Source: JAWLBY01 sp041687455 (GTDB lineage Bacteria > Pseudomonadota > Gammaproteobacteria > Xanthomonadales > Xanthomonadaceae). From it: a stretch of 64,000 nucleotides of DNA. The first letter of the stretch is position 1; every line of letters starts with the position of its first letter. A model generated the notes under the pieces. It made no database searches, was not told the origin of the DNA, and saw nothing but the letters and a program-made list of their open reading frames with translations. Below, in pieces: positions 27,928 to 36,159 of this stretch. The position numbers and the translations under genes were made by a program. The stretch spans positions 121,788 through 185,787 of the forward strand of contig JAWLBY010000007.1 of NCBI GenBank assembly GCA_041687455.1, in the 5' to 3' direction.

Positions 27928-28674
27928 TCAGCACATGGCGTCGTCGCTGGCGGTGTCGGCTGCGCGCTCGGCAACCACCAGCCAGTTGTTGAACGGTGTG
28001 CCGCCCCACAGCGGCGTGAATGTCACTTGCAGCCCGGCGGCTTCGAGTTGCGCGGTCAGCGCGCCGCGTTCGGGATAGGCCTTCGGCCCGGTGTTCATCC
28101 AGCGCAGCAGTCGGGACAGCGAGTCGACCGCGCGGGTCACCCGCGCACGCCACGAGCGCCCGGCCAGCCCGGTACGGATCACCAGCCGTCCGCCCGCGGC
28201 AACGCCTGCGGCCGCCTGGGCCAGCAGCGGTGCCTGTGCGGTCGGTGGCAGGAACTGCAGCAGGTCGAGGATCACGACATCGCCGCGATGGGCGTGGGCC
28301 GCCTCGGCGGCGGCGCGATCGCGTGCGCCGTCGGCCGGCAGCGCCAGGTCGACCTGTTCGAAGCGCGTCCGGTGAAGGCCTGCGGCTGCGGCGGCGGTGC
28401 GTGCCTGGGCGATCTTGCGGGCGTCGTTGTCGAGTCCGAGGTAGCTGCCGCGGCGACCGCTGCCGTCGAGGAAATGCGCCAGCAGCCCGATGCCGCAGCC
28501 GAGGTCGAGCAACGGCAGCTCGCGACCGGCAAGTGCGGCGGCGACGCCCGGGTACAACGGATCGGTCGCGAGTTTCGACCGCACGTAGTGATAGTGCCAG
28601 CGGCTGGGCAGGAAGCGTCGGGCGATCGTTCTGGCAAGATCGGCGTGGTCGCTCGACCGGAAATCGTCGGACAT
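27928..28674 (-). CDS. Class I SAM-dependent methyltransferase
   Basis: 248 residues from ATG 28674 (MSDDFRSSDHADLARTIARRF). A Rossmann methyltransferase: motif I LPLLDLGCGIGLLAHFL (about 54-70), the acidic D of YLGLDNDARKIAQAR after strand 2, and VVILDLLQFLPP after strand 4. The N-terminal WHYHYVRSKLATDPLY and C-terminal WGGTPFNNWLVVAER recall small-molecule methyltransferases linked to lipid or polyketide tailoring; the substrate is unknown. It is divergently transcribed from another methyltransferase (29039), sharing a 364-nt control region. An upstream in-frame ATG is possible. Confidence 0.85.
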   Translation of the reverse strand: MSDDFRSSDHADLARTIARRFLPSRWHYHYVRSKLATDPLYPGVAAALAGRELPLLDLGCGIGLLAHFLDGSGRRGSYLGLDNDARKIAQARTAAAAAGLHRTRFEQVDLALPADGARDRAAAEAAHAHRGDVVILDLLQFLPPTAQAPLLAQAAAGVAAGGRLVIRTGLAGRSWRARVTRAVDSLSRLLRWMNTGPKAYPERGALTAQLEAAGLQVTFTPLWGGTPFNNWLVVAERAADTASDDAMC

Positions 28675-29038
28675 GCGGAGATGGTTCCGGATCGTGGAAT
28701 TGAAGTCGTCGCGTCGCAATCGACGCTCGCGTGACTCGGCCGACCGCATGTGCGGCCGGTGCGGATGCCGATTCTGCGCCAGTCCGGCGGCGAGCCCGTA
28801 GCGGCTGCCGTTGTCGGTAACGTGGCGGGTGCATCGCCCACCCGGTACGGACCGCAGCCAAATCCTTGACGGTCGTGCCCACATCGCACCCGCAACGGGC
28901 CGATGCTTCGACAAAAGTGTCGTCCGATCAACGGCCTGCGCCGTTGGCCCCGCAATTGCACGCCGGGAGCGACGCCGCGTGGCCGTACCAAACCGCGGCA
29001 TCGTCGACAGCGGTTCATTGCCAGGGGAGTACCGACAC
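28675..29038. other. Divergent promoter region of two methyltransferases
   Basis: 364 bases with no supported gene. The right end holds the ribosome-binding site AGGGGAG (29023-29029) of the next gene. Promoters for both directions must lie here but no clear -35/-10 pair was identified. Confidence 0.4.
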
Positions 29039-29923
29039 ATGCAGCACAACGACGAAGCCCGCGAGCTGGGTCAATTCATCCCGGTCCACTACCACTACAA
29101 CATGCTGCTCGACGAAGCGCGCATGAGCGGCTTCCGCGCCGCACTCGAACATGTCGTCAAGCCCGGCGCGCGGGTGCTGGAACTGGGCGGCGGCACCGGC
29201 GTGCTGTCGTTCTTCGCCGCCGCCCGCGCGTCGCGGGTCTGGTGCGTCGAGCGCAATCCGGCGCTGGTGCGAGAGGCGCGCCGGATCAGCGCGCTGAATC
29301 CGAACGGGCAGCGGATCGAGATCGTGCAGGCCGATGCGTTCGATTACCTGCCGCCGGAGCCGGTCGATGTCGTGGTCTGCGAGATGCTGCATGTCGGCCT
29401 GCTGCGCGAGAAGCAGATCGCTGTGCTCGATTCGTTCAAGCGGCGGTATCTGGAGAAATTCGGCGGGCCGCTGCCGGCGTTCGTGCCGGAAGCCTGCGTG
29501 CAGGCGGTCCAGCCGATCCAGCAGGACTTCACCTACGAAGGCTATTACGCACCGGTCATGCTGTTCCAGAATCCGGTCGCGACGCAGGACCGCACGCTCG
29601 GCCTGGCGTCACCGGCGGTGTTCCAGCAGTTCTTCTACGACCAGCCGCTGCCGAGCCGCTGCGAATGGCAGGGCGAGTTCATCGCCGAGCGCGACGGCGT
29701 CTGCAACGCGCTGCGGCTGATCACCAAGAACCTGCTGGCGCTGCGGTTGCACGAACGCGACAGCATCGACTGGTTCAACGCCTACCTGGTCGTGCCGCTC
29801 GATACGCCGCTGCCGGTGCGGGCCGGTGATGCGATCGCGATCGAATTCGGTTACGAGCCGGGGGCGTCGCTGGAGGCGCTGCGGCCGCAGGTCGCCGTGC
29901 GCGCGGCAGTCAAGGTCGCCTGA
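29039..29923 (+). CDS. PRMT-like class I methyltransferase
   Basis: 294 residues from ATG 29039, after AGGGGAG. The SAM site is VLELGGGTGVLSFFAAARA (about 42-60), with VWCVERNPALV as the acidic strand-2 loop, ADAFDYLPPEPVDVVVCEMLHVGLL (a 'double E'-like E in CEML) and a long C-terminal beta-barrel with FQNPVATQDRT and NLLALRLHERDSIDWFNAYLVVPLD. This arrangement resembles protein arginine N-methyltransferases and their bacterial relatives. Bacterial members of this type are uncommon and substrates unproven. The motif ends in EMLH rather than the eukaryotic E-x8-E pair, so catalytic type is uncertain. Confidence 0.8.
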   Translation: MQHNDEARELGQFIPVHYHYNMLLDEARMSGFRAALEHVVKPGARVLELGGGTGVLSFFAAARASRVWCVERNPALVREARRISALNPNGQRIEIVQADAFDYLPPEPVDVVVCEMLHVGLLREKQIAVLDSFKRRYLEKFGGPLPAFVPEACVQAVQPIQQDFTYEGYYAPVMLFQNPVATQDRTLGLASPAVFQQFFYDQPLPSRCEWQGEFIAERDGVCNALRLITKNLLALRLHERDSIDWFNAYLVVPLDTPLPVRAGDAIAIEFGYEPGASLEALRPQVAVRAAVKVA

Positions 29924-30044
29924 CGCGGAGGATGCGCCGCGGCGGCCTCCGGTCGCCGCCGCCGGTGGCATTCCGTTCGTCACCTGCGGCCTGCGCGGCG
30001 CCTCCCGTATGATCCGCCGCCTGACCTCCGGGGAGATAGCGTTC

Positions 30045-31016
30045 GTGAACAGGACTGGCTGGATGCTGGCAGCGCTGGCGCTGCTGTCGGGGTGGTCGGT
30101 TGCCGGCGCATCCGAGCAGCGACCGGCCAAACTTCCGCTCGAGCGCAGCGAGCAGGTGGATGGCCATCTGTCGCTGACCGTGGTCGATCTCGCTCCGCGG
30201 TTCCTCGATTTCCATGCGGCGGCGCGCGACGCCGATGCCGACACGCGCTGGCGCTTGTGGCAGGAGCGTTACGGATTCGCCGCGGTGCCGCCGACCGACG
30301 AAGGCATGGCGATGGCGCGGTCGATGCTCGATGCTGCCTGGGACGACTACCCGGCCGCCCTGCCGGTGATCGAGGCCGGCGCGTCGGCAATGCAACCGGC
30401 GCCGATGCCGGTGTTGCGCGAGGTCGCCGCGCTGCTCGGTCTCGATCGACCGTTTGCGATGCAGGTCTTCGCCTATGTCGGCGCGTTCGACGGCAATGCC
30501 TTCACCGCCGCGCAGGATGGCGTTCCGCTGGTCGCCATTCCCCTCGAGATGGATCGCGACCTGCGCGAGCGGGTGTTCCGCCACGAGATGACCCACGCGG
30601 TGCACATCGCGACCGCCGGACTGTCCGGCGGATGGGAACGCTCGATTGCCGAAACGGTGATTCAGGAGGGCCTCGCGATGCACGCGGTCAGGGTCCTGCT
30701 TCCGGGCCGCGAGGATCGCGAATACATCGAGCACAGCGCCGGCTGGTACCAGACGGCGATGGCGCGTGCGCCGGCGATCCTGCGCGGCATCGAACCGGCA
30801 CTCGACGCGGCCGACGGCGAGACGGTATTCCGCTACACGATGGGCAGCGGAACGACCGGCATCGAGCGTGAGGCCTACCTGACCGGGTGGCTGGTGGTCG
30901 GCAGGCTGCTCGAACAGGGCCGTTCGTTCGCCGAGATCGCGCGGATCCCGGCGGCCGAGATGCCCGCGCTGGTGCGTTCGACGATCGTGACGCTGCTGCC
31001 TGCCGAGCCGCGCTGA
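30045..31016 (+). CDS. Secreted zinc metalloprotease (HExxH)
   Basis: 323 residues from GTG 30045, preceded by GGGGAGA (30030-30036), which decides the start over an ATG at 30009. The N-terminus NRTGWMLAALALLSGWSVAGA is a signal peptide. The catalytic zinc motif is FRHEMTHAVH (HEMTH), with a distal acidic helix AETVIQEGLAMHAV supplying the third ligand; together these indicate a gluzincin-like peptidase acting in the periplasm. The rest is helical. Substrate unknown; the family may be DUF2268-like but this is not certain. It converges with the SIMPL gene. Confidence 0.82.
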   Translation: MNRTGWMLAALALLSGWSVAGASEQRPAKLPLERSEQVDGHLSLTVVDLAPRFLDFHAAARDADADTRWRLWQERYGFAAVPPTDEGMAMARSMLDAAWDDYPAALPVIEAGASAMQPAPMPVLREVAALLGLDRPFAMQVFAYVGAFDGNAFTAAQDGVPLVAIPLEMDRDLRERVFRHEMTHAVHIATAGLSGGWERSIAETVIQEGLAMHAVRVLLPGREDREYIEHSAGWYQTAMARAPAILRGIEPALDAADGETVFRYTMGSGTTGIEREAYLTGWLVVGRLLEQGRSFAEIARIPAAEMPALVRSTIVTLLPAEPR

Positions 31017-31072
31017 CGCGGCGACTGCCGCGACATGCCGGATGCACGTTGCGTCGGGTGCATGACGCGAGC

Positions 31073-31771
31073 CTACTTCGGCATCATCAGGAATACCGCG
31101 TAGGCTTCGACACGCAGTTCGACCTGATCCGGCAGTGTCGGCGCCTGTTCCGGCGTGCGCGCCATCGCCGAGACGCGGAACTGCACACCGCCGCCATCGC
31201 CGATCGGCGTGTCGGAAATCGTGTGCACGCCGGTGATCGCCTGGCCGAGCGCGGCGGCCAGCCGATCGGCTTCAGTGCGGGCGTTCTGCAGCGCGGTCAC
31301 CCGCAGCGCGGCTTCGCGCTCCTCGCGGCGGTCGACGTCGACGCGGATGCCCGGCACGTCCTGTACGCCGGCGCGAACCAGCGCTTCGCTCCAGTCGTCG
31401 AAGCGATCCATGTCGCGCAGCCGGGTTGTGAACTGGCGCGATACCTGGGTGCCGCGGTAATGGCGCTTGCCGTCCTCGAAATCGAACATCGGATTGACCG
31501 CGAAACCGGTCGCCTCGAAATCGTCGCGTGGAATGCCGAGCTTCTGCGCCGCCTGCCAGACGCGGTCGGTGATCGCGTCGACCTCCTGCATGGTCGCGGC
31601 GACGTCGGCACCGGTGCGCGCAACGGTGAAGCCGACCTCGACGAAATCCGGCGTGAGTTTCTGTTCGGCTTCGCCGGTGACGTAGATGTGCGGCTGGCTC
31701 GGAAAGCGGTTGGCGAGCGCGTTGCCGGTCAACAGCAGCGAGCACAGTGCGATCAGGCAGAGTCGGGTCAT
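31073..31771 (-). CDS. SIMPL (DUF541) domain periplasmic protein
   Basis: 232 residues with signal peptide MTRLCLIALCSLLLTGNALA. The domain begins HIYVTGEAEQKLTPDFVEVGFTVARTGAD and continues with YRGTQVSRQFTTRLRDMDRFDDWSEALVRAGV and an ALQNARTEADRLAAALGQ helix: the SIMPL pattern (kinase-interacting / oxidative-stress defense family, YggE in E. coli). Periplasmic, possibly channel-forming; function in this organism unknown. Stop at 31073 is a few bases from the convergent metalloprotease end, with a short GC hairpin between. Confidence 0.9.
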   Translation of the reverse strand: MTRLCLIALCSLLLTGNALANRFPSQPHIYVTGEAEQKLTPDFVEVGFTVARTGADVAATMQEVDAITDRVWQAAQKLGIPRDDFEATGFAVNPMFDFEDGKRHYRGTQVSRQFTTRLRDMDRFDDWSEALVRAGVQDVPGIRVDVDRREEREAALRVTALQNARTEADRLAAALGQAITGVHTISDTPIGDGGGVQFRVSAMARTPEQAPTLPDQVELRVEAYAVFLMMPK

Positions 31772-31933
31772 GCGGGACAATCCTTCGGGCGGGGTGGAAC
31801 GAGCACCGATGATGCACGGCGCGCGGCCGCCGCGCCGCACCCATGGCGTGACGGCATTCAGCCGGCAGTGGCGTGACGCACCATCAGGGCCGCGGACGGG
31901 CACAATCGCCCGGACCGTTCCGTGCCGAGGTGA

Positions 31934-32332
31934 ATGCCGATGTCCCGTGAAGCATGCTGTGGCTGTGGTGCGCTGTCGGTCCGCGTCGACGCCGACCCGG
32001 TCCGGATCTCGATCTGCCACTGCCAGGCCTGCCAGCGCCGCACCGGCAGCGTGTTCGGTGCGCAGGCGCGGTTCCCGGCCGAGGCAGTGACGATTTCCGG
32101 CGAGAGCCGGCAGTTCGTGCGGCACGGTGACAGCGGCCAGGCGATCCGGCTGCACTTCTGTCCGCAGTGCGGCAGTACCGTCTACTACACGCTCGACGTC
32201 GCCCCCGGCTTCATCGCGGTGCCGGTCGGCGCATTCGCCGATCCGACCTTCCCGACGCCGCGGGTCGCGGTGTACGACGAGCATCGGCATCCGTGGGTGG
32301 TGCTGCCGGACGGCTGCGTCATCGAGGATTGA
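31934..32332 (+). CDS. GFA family protein (glutathione-dependent formaldehyde-activating type)
   Basis: 132 residues. Zinc-binding cysteines are arranged as CCGCGALS, CHCQACQRRTGS and FCPQCGSTVYY, the pattern of the Gfa/CENP-V fold. GFA was proposed to accelerate formation of S-hydroxymethylglutathione from formaldehyde and glutathione, but many family members have other roles. Its position next to S-formylglutathione hydrolase and the class III dehydrogenase supports a formaldehyde-linked function here. It is on the opposite strand from those genes. Start MPMSREACCGCG; a start two codons later is possible. Confidence 0.9.
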   Translation: MPMSREACCGCGALSVRVDADPVRISICHCQACQRRTGSVFGAQARFPAEAVTISGESRQFVRHGDSGQAIRLHFCPQCGSTVYYTLDVAPGFIAVPVGAFADPTFPTPRVAVYDEHRHPWVVLPDGCVIED

Positions 32333-32419
32333 GCGCGCGGCGCGAGCTTCGATCAAGGGTTCGCGTTGATCCGATGTGCCGCTGCCCGATGGGCGGCAGC
32401 GTGCATGCCACCGTTCGAG

Positions 32420-32678
32420 CCAGGTATGCCGGCAACGCCGGGGGCTTTGAATGAGCCGCTCAAGGCGGCTTGAGAAAGCAGCCGCGTCGACCCGAGCCCT
32501 GATCTGATGACTGCTGCCTTGGTCATCGCCCGGTTCGCCCGTGAACGTCACCCGTTCGGACTTAGGTATCGAAGTCCGGACGGGCGCGGCAACGTCGGGA
32601 TTCGCCCTTCGATACCTCAGGGCGAACGGTCCCGGTCTGTCCTGCTGCAGATATCAAACTCCTGCCGCCACCCCGGCA
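32420..32678. repeat. Composite dispersed repeat, copy 2 (inverted)
   Basis: Inverted relative to the copy at 2961-3222 and with the same modules in the same order on the minus strand: the CCGGCAACGCCGGGGG and GAGCCGCTCAAGGCGGCTT hairpins (32430-32475), CGCCCGGTTCGCCC (32527-32540), a GTTCGGACTT palindrome variant at 32551-32584, a TTCGCCCT / AGGGCGAA palindrome at 32601-32626, and the terminal ACTCCTGCCGCCACCCCGGC at 32658-32677. Compared with copy 1 an extra palindrome is present. Only non-coding DNA lies between the GFA gene and the MITE. Confidence 0.8.
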
Positions 32679-32700
32679 CAGCCTGGGCTCCCATGCGCGT

Positions 32701-32868
32701 CTAGTGGACTGTAACGGATGAAGCGGAAGTGGGATCGCGACGGGATGGGCGTGGTGGACGCCGCTCCGGAGCGAGGCCGATAGCCGAAGCTATCGGTCGA
32801 GTGAGGAGCAAGTACGACGCGGCCAGACCGAGCGAGCTACTTTCGATTTGTCCGTTACAGCCCACTAG
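32701..32868. mobile_element. 168-bp MITE with 18-bp terminal inverted repeats (IS630/Tc1-like)
   Basis: Bounded by CTAGTGGACTGTAACGGA (32701-32718) and TCCGTTACAGCCCACTAG (32851-32868), inverted repeats with one mismatch. CTAG at both ends, with the central TA as target duplication, is the usual insertion pattern of IS630/Tc1-mariner elements. No reading frame inside can encode a transposase; a short hairpin (CCGATAG / CTATCGG) is present in the middle. The right end overlaps fghA: its CTA, read on the minus strand, is the TAG stop codon. A non-autonomous element, dependent on a transposase elsewhere. Confidence 0.85.
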
Positions 32869-33739
32869 CCGTCGGCCTGCGCCGACGGTTCAATCGCTCG
32901 CAGCGCCTGCGCGTGATGCGCGACGTGTTCGCCGATGAAGCTGGCGATGAAGTAGTAGCTGTGGTCGTAGCCGGGGTGCCGGCGCAATTCCAGCGGCTGG
33001 CCGAGGTCGCGGCAGGCCTGCTCGAAGTCGTCCGGAGTCAGCGAGCGACCGAGGAACTCGTCGTCGCCGCCCTGGTCGAGCAGGATCGTGCCCGGGAACC
33101 GGCGGCCGGCCTCGCGCAGCAGGCGGGTCGCGTCGTACTCGGCCCAGCTTGCGCTGTCATCGCCGAGGTATGCCGACAGTGCCTTCTGCCCCCACGGCAC
33201 GGTGCTCGGTGAGGTGATCGGTGCGAATGCCGACACCGATGCGTAGCGTTCCGGATGCCGCAGCGCGACGATCAGAGCGCCATGGCCGCCCATCGAATGG
33301 CCGAACACGCTGCGCCGGCCGGTGGTCGGGAAGCTGCGCTCGACCAGCGCCGGCAGTTCGCAGGCGACGTAGTCGTACATGCGGTAATGCGCTGCCCACG
33401 GTGCCTGCGTCGCATTGACATAGAAGCCGGCACCCTGGCCCAGGTCGTACTCCGGGTCGTCGGCGATGGTGTCGCCGCGCGGGCTGGTGTCGGGAGCGAC
33501 CACGATCAGTCCGTGCGCGGCGGCATGCCGCTGCACGCCGGCCTTGGTGATGAAGTTCTGCTCCGAGCAGGTCAGGCCGGACAGCCAGTACAGCACCGGG
33601 CAGGCCTCGTGCGTGGCCTGCGGCGGCAGGTAGACGCCGAACCGCATCCGGCAGCCGAGCAGCACCGACTCATGCACCCAGACGTCCTGCCAGCCGCCGA
33701 AACTGGCGTGGTGTTCGACGCACTGCAGGTGTTCGGCGC

Positions 33740-33743
<4 letters not shown>
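32865..33743 (-). CDS. fghA: S-formylglutathione hydrolase
   Basis: 292 residues from GTG 33743. It hydrolyses S-formylglutathione to formate and glutathione, the second step of glutathione-dependent formaldehyde oxidation. Alpha/beta-hydrolase with the esterase-D features: LPPQATHEACPVLYWLSGLTCSEQNFI, nucleophile Ser in FGHSMGGHGAL, Asp in LLDQGGDDEFL and His in GYDHSYYFIASF. It overlaps the dehydrogenase stop by 4 nt (33740-33743), so they are an operon. Normal ends for the family are near HHAQAL; the present tail RAIEPSAQADG and its stop codon lie at the MITE border, so the C-terminus may have been altered by the insertion. Confidence 0.94.
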
Positions 33744-34855
<1,112 letters not shown>

Positions 34856-34953
34856 CGGTTCACTCCCTTCATGTGATAGCCCAAGGGAAGCATTTTCCGG
34901 CGCCGCGGCACAAGCCGCGATGAAGCGGAATCACGGCATCGCGGAGGTGCCGA

Positions 34954-35511
34954 TCAAGCCAGGCGCCAGCGATCGGAGCGGGGCCGGGCGGTGGCGCGCG
35001 ACCAGTCGATCGCCAGCTCGCCGAGCACCCGCTCGCGCCATTGCGACGGGCCGGCGAGGCCGATGCCGGCCGGATCGCCGAGCCAGTACAGCGTCACGTG
35101 CGGGCACGGCGGTTCGATGCCGGTGTCGGCAGCCGCAAGCTCGGCGCGCAACGTGGCGAGTGCGGCGGATTCGACCGCCAGCACGACCGACAGCGCGTGA
35201 CCGCCGGCATGTGGCTTGCGTGCCAACCAGCAGTGGCCGCGGCTGCGCACGCTCCAGTCGAGCCGTTCGAAGCGGGCGGCGAGTCGGCGCACGGCGGCCG
35301 CGTCGAGCCGTGCGGCCTGTTCGCGGTCGAGCAATGTCAGATGGAATTCATTCTTGCGTTGCAGCGCGAGTTCGCCGAGCGAGAGCGTCGGCGGCATCCG
35401 CTCGAACGCGGTGTCGGCCAGCGGCAGGATCAGGCTGCCGCGTTCGCCGCGGCCGGGCCAGCGCGCGCTCGCGCCGTGCAGCACCGACGAGGGCGCGGCG
35501 GGGCGGGTCAT
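34954..35511 (-). CDS. 2H phosphoesterase-like protein
   Basis: 185 residues. Two HxTx motifs, EFHLTLLD (about residues 55-62) and PPCPHVTLYW (about 136-145), define the 2H phosphoesterase (2',3'-cyclic phosphodiesterase/RNA ligase-like) fold. The surrounding lines (WSVRSRGHCWLARKP, AVESAALATLRAELA) are compatible. It would act on cyclic nucleotides or RNA ends in the cytoplasm; the substrate is unknown. The first 35 residues are Arg/Gly-rich and may not be genuine; the true start could be further in. Not part of the formaldehyde operon, since it lies upstream and ends 98 nt before it. Confidence 0.68.
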   Translation of the reverse strand: MTRPAAPSSVLHGASARWPGRGERGSLILPLADTAFERMPPTLSLGELALQRKNEFHLTLLDREQAARLDAAAVRRLAARFERLDWSVRSRGHCWLARKPHAGGHALSVVLAVESAALATLRAELAAADTGIEPPCPHVTLYWLGDPAGIGLAGPSQWRERVLGELAIDWSRATARPRSDRWRLA

Positions 35512-35561
35512 CCGGGGATCGTTTCGCTGGGCGGGGCGGGCTGCCGGCCATGATGCCGGCT

Positions 35562-35600
35562 ACAAACGAAAACGCCGGGCGGATTGCTCCGTCCGGCGTT
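35562..35600 (-). terminator. Rho-independent terminator of csp
   Basis: Stem AACGCCGGGCGGA (35571-35583) pairs with TCCGTCCGGCGTT (35588-35600) around TTGC, with one G-U type position. On the minus strand it is followed by TTCGTTTGT, a short T-tract. It stands 24 nt after the csp stop codon. Confidence 0.85.
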
Positions 35601-35623
35601 TCGTCAGCGCTGGATCCGCTCGC

Positions 35624-35833
35624 TTACAGCGGCTGGACCTGGTCGGCCTGCAGGCCCTTCTGGCCGCGGGTCACGACGAAGGAGACCTTCTGGCCTTCCT
35701 GCAGCGACTTGAAGCCCGTGCCCTGGATGGCACGGAAATGCACGAACACGTCCTCACCGCCCTCACGGCTGATGAAGCCGAAGCCCTTGGCGTCGTTGAA
35801 CCACTTGACGGTTCCGGTCTCACGATCCGACAT
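35624..35833 (-). CDS. Cold-shock domain protein (CspA family)
   Basis: 69 residues, the exact size of CspA proteins. RNP1 KGFGFI and RNP2 VFVHF are complete, with MSDRETGTVKWFNDAKGFG at the start and SFVVTRGQKGLQADQVQPL at the end. It binds single-stranded RNA/DNA and melts structures at low temperature or in stress. GGGAG precedes ATG 35833. A leader of up to 320 nt before it matches the long, structured untranslated region known for csp genes. Followed by a hairpin terminator, so it is monocistronic. Confidence 0.96.
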   Translation of the reverse strand: MSDRETGTVKWFNDAKGFGFISREGGEDVFVHFRAIQGTGFKSLQEGQKVSFVVTRGQKGLQADQVQPL

Positions 35834-36159
35834 GACTCACTCCCAGTAACGCGTGGTGAAAGCGCCCCGGCCAATCCGGGACAGTGCTGAGTTGCTAGGA
35901 GGAAGCGAGGTGTAACGACACAGGGATCGATCGTCTGGATCGGTCGTCTGCATCCTGGCCACGATTCACTGTGACCCCGGCAAACACAGTGAGCGCACGG
36001 TAACGCAAGCGACGGCAGAAATAAACCGACAGCCTAAATCGGTGCTGACCCCGATCGCTCGCTCGTTCCGTTGCGGTTGCCGGGCCGGACCGGGGCGGCC
36101 TGATGGCCGTACGCGGGCCAGTCAGCGTCGTCGGATCGGCCGTGATCGGCCGAGAACGA
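35834..36159. other. csp leader and M56 3' region
   Basis: 326 bases without a gene. The minus-strand portion close to csp is probably a long 5' untranslated region; it is less GC-rich than the rest of the window, as is usual for csp leaders. No riboswitch fold was worked out. Confidence 0.45.
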
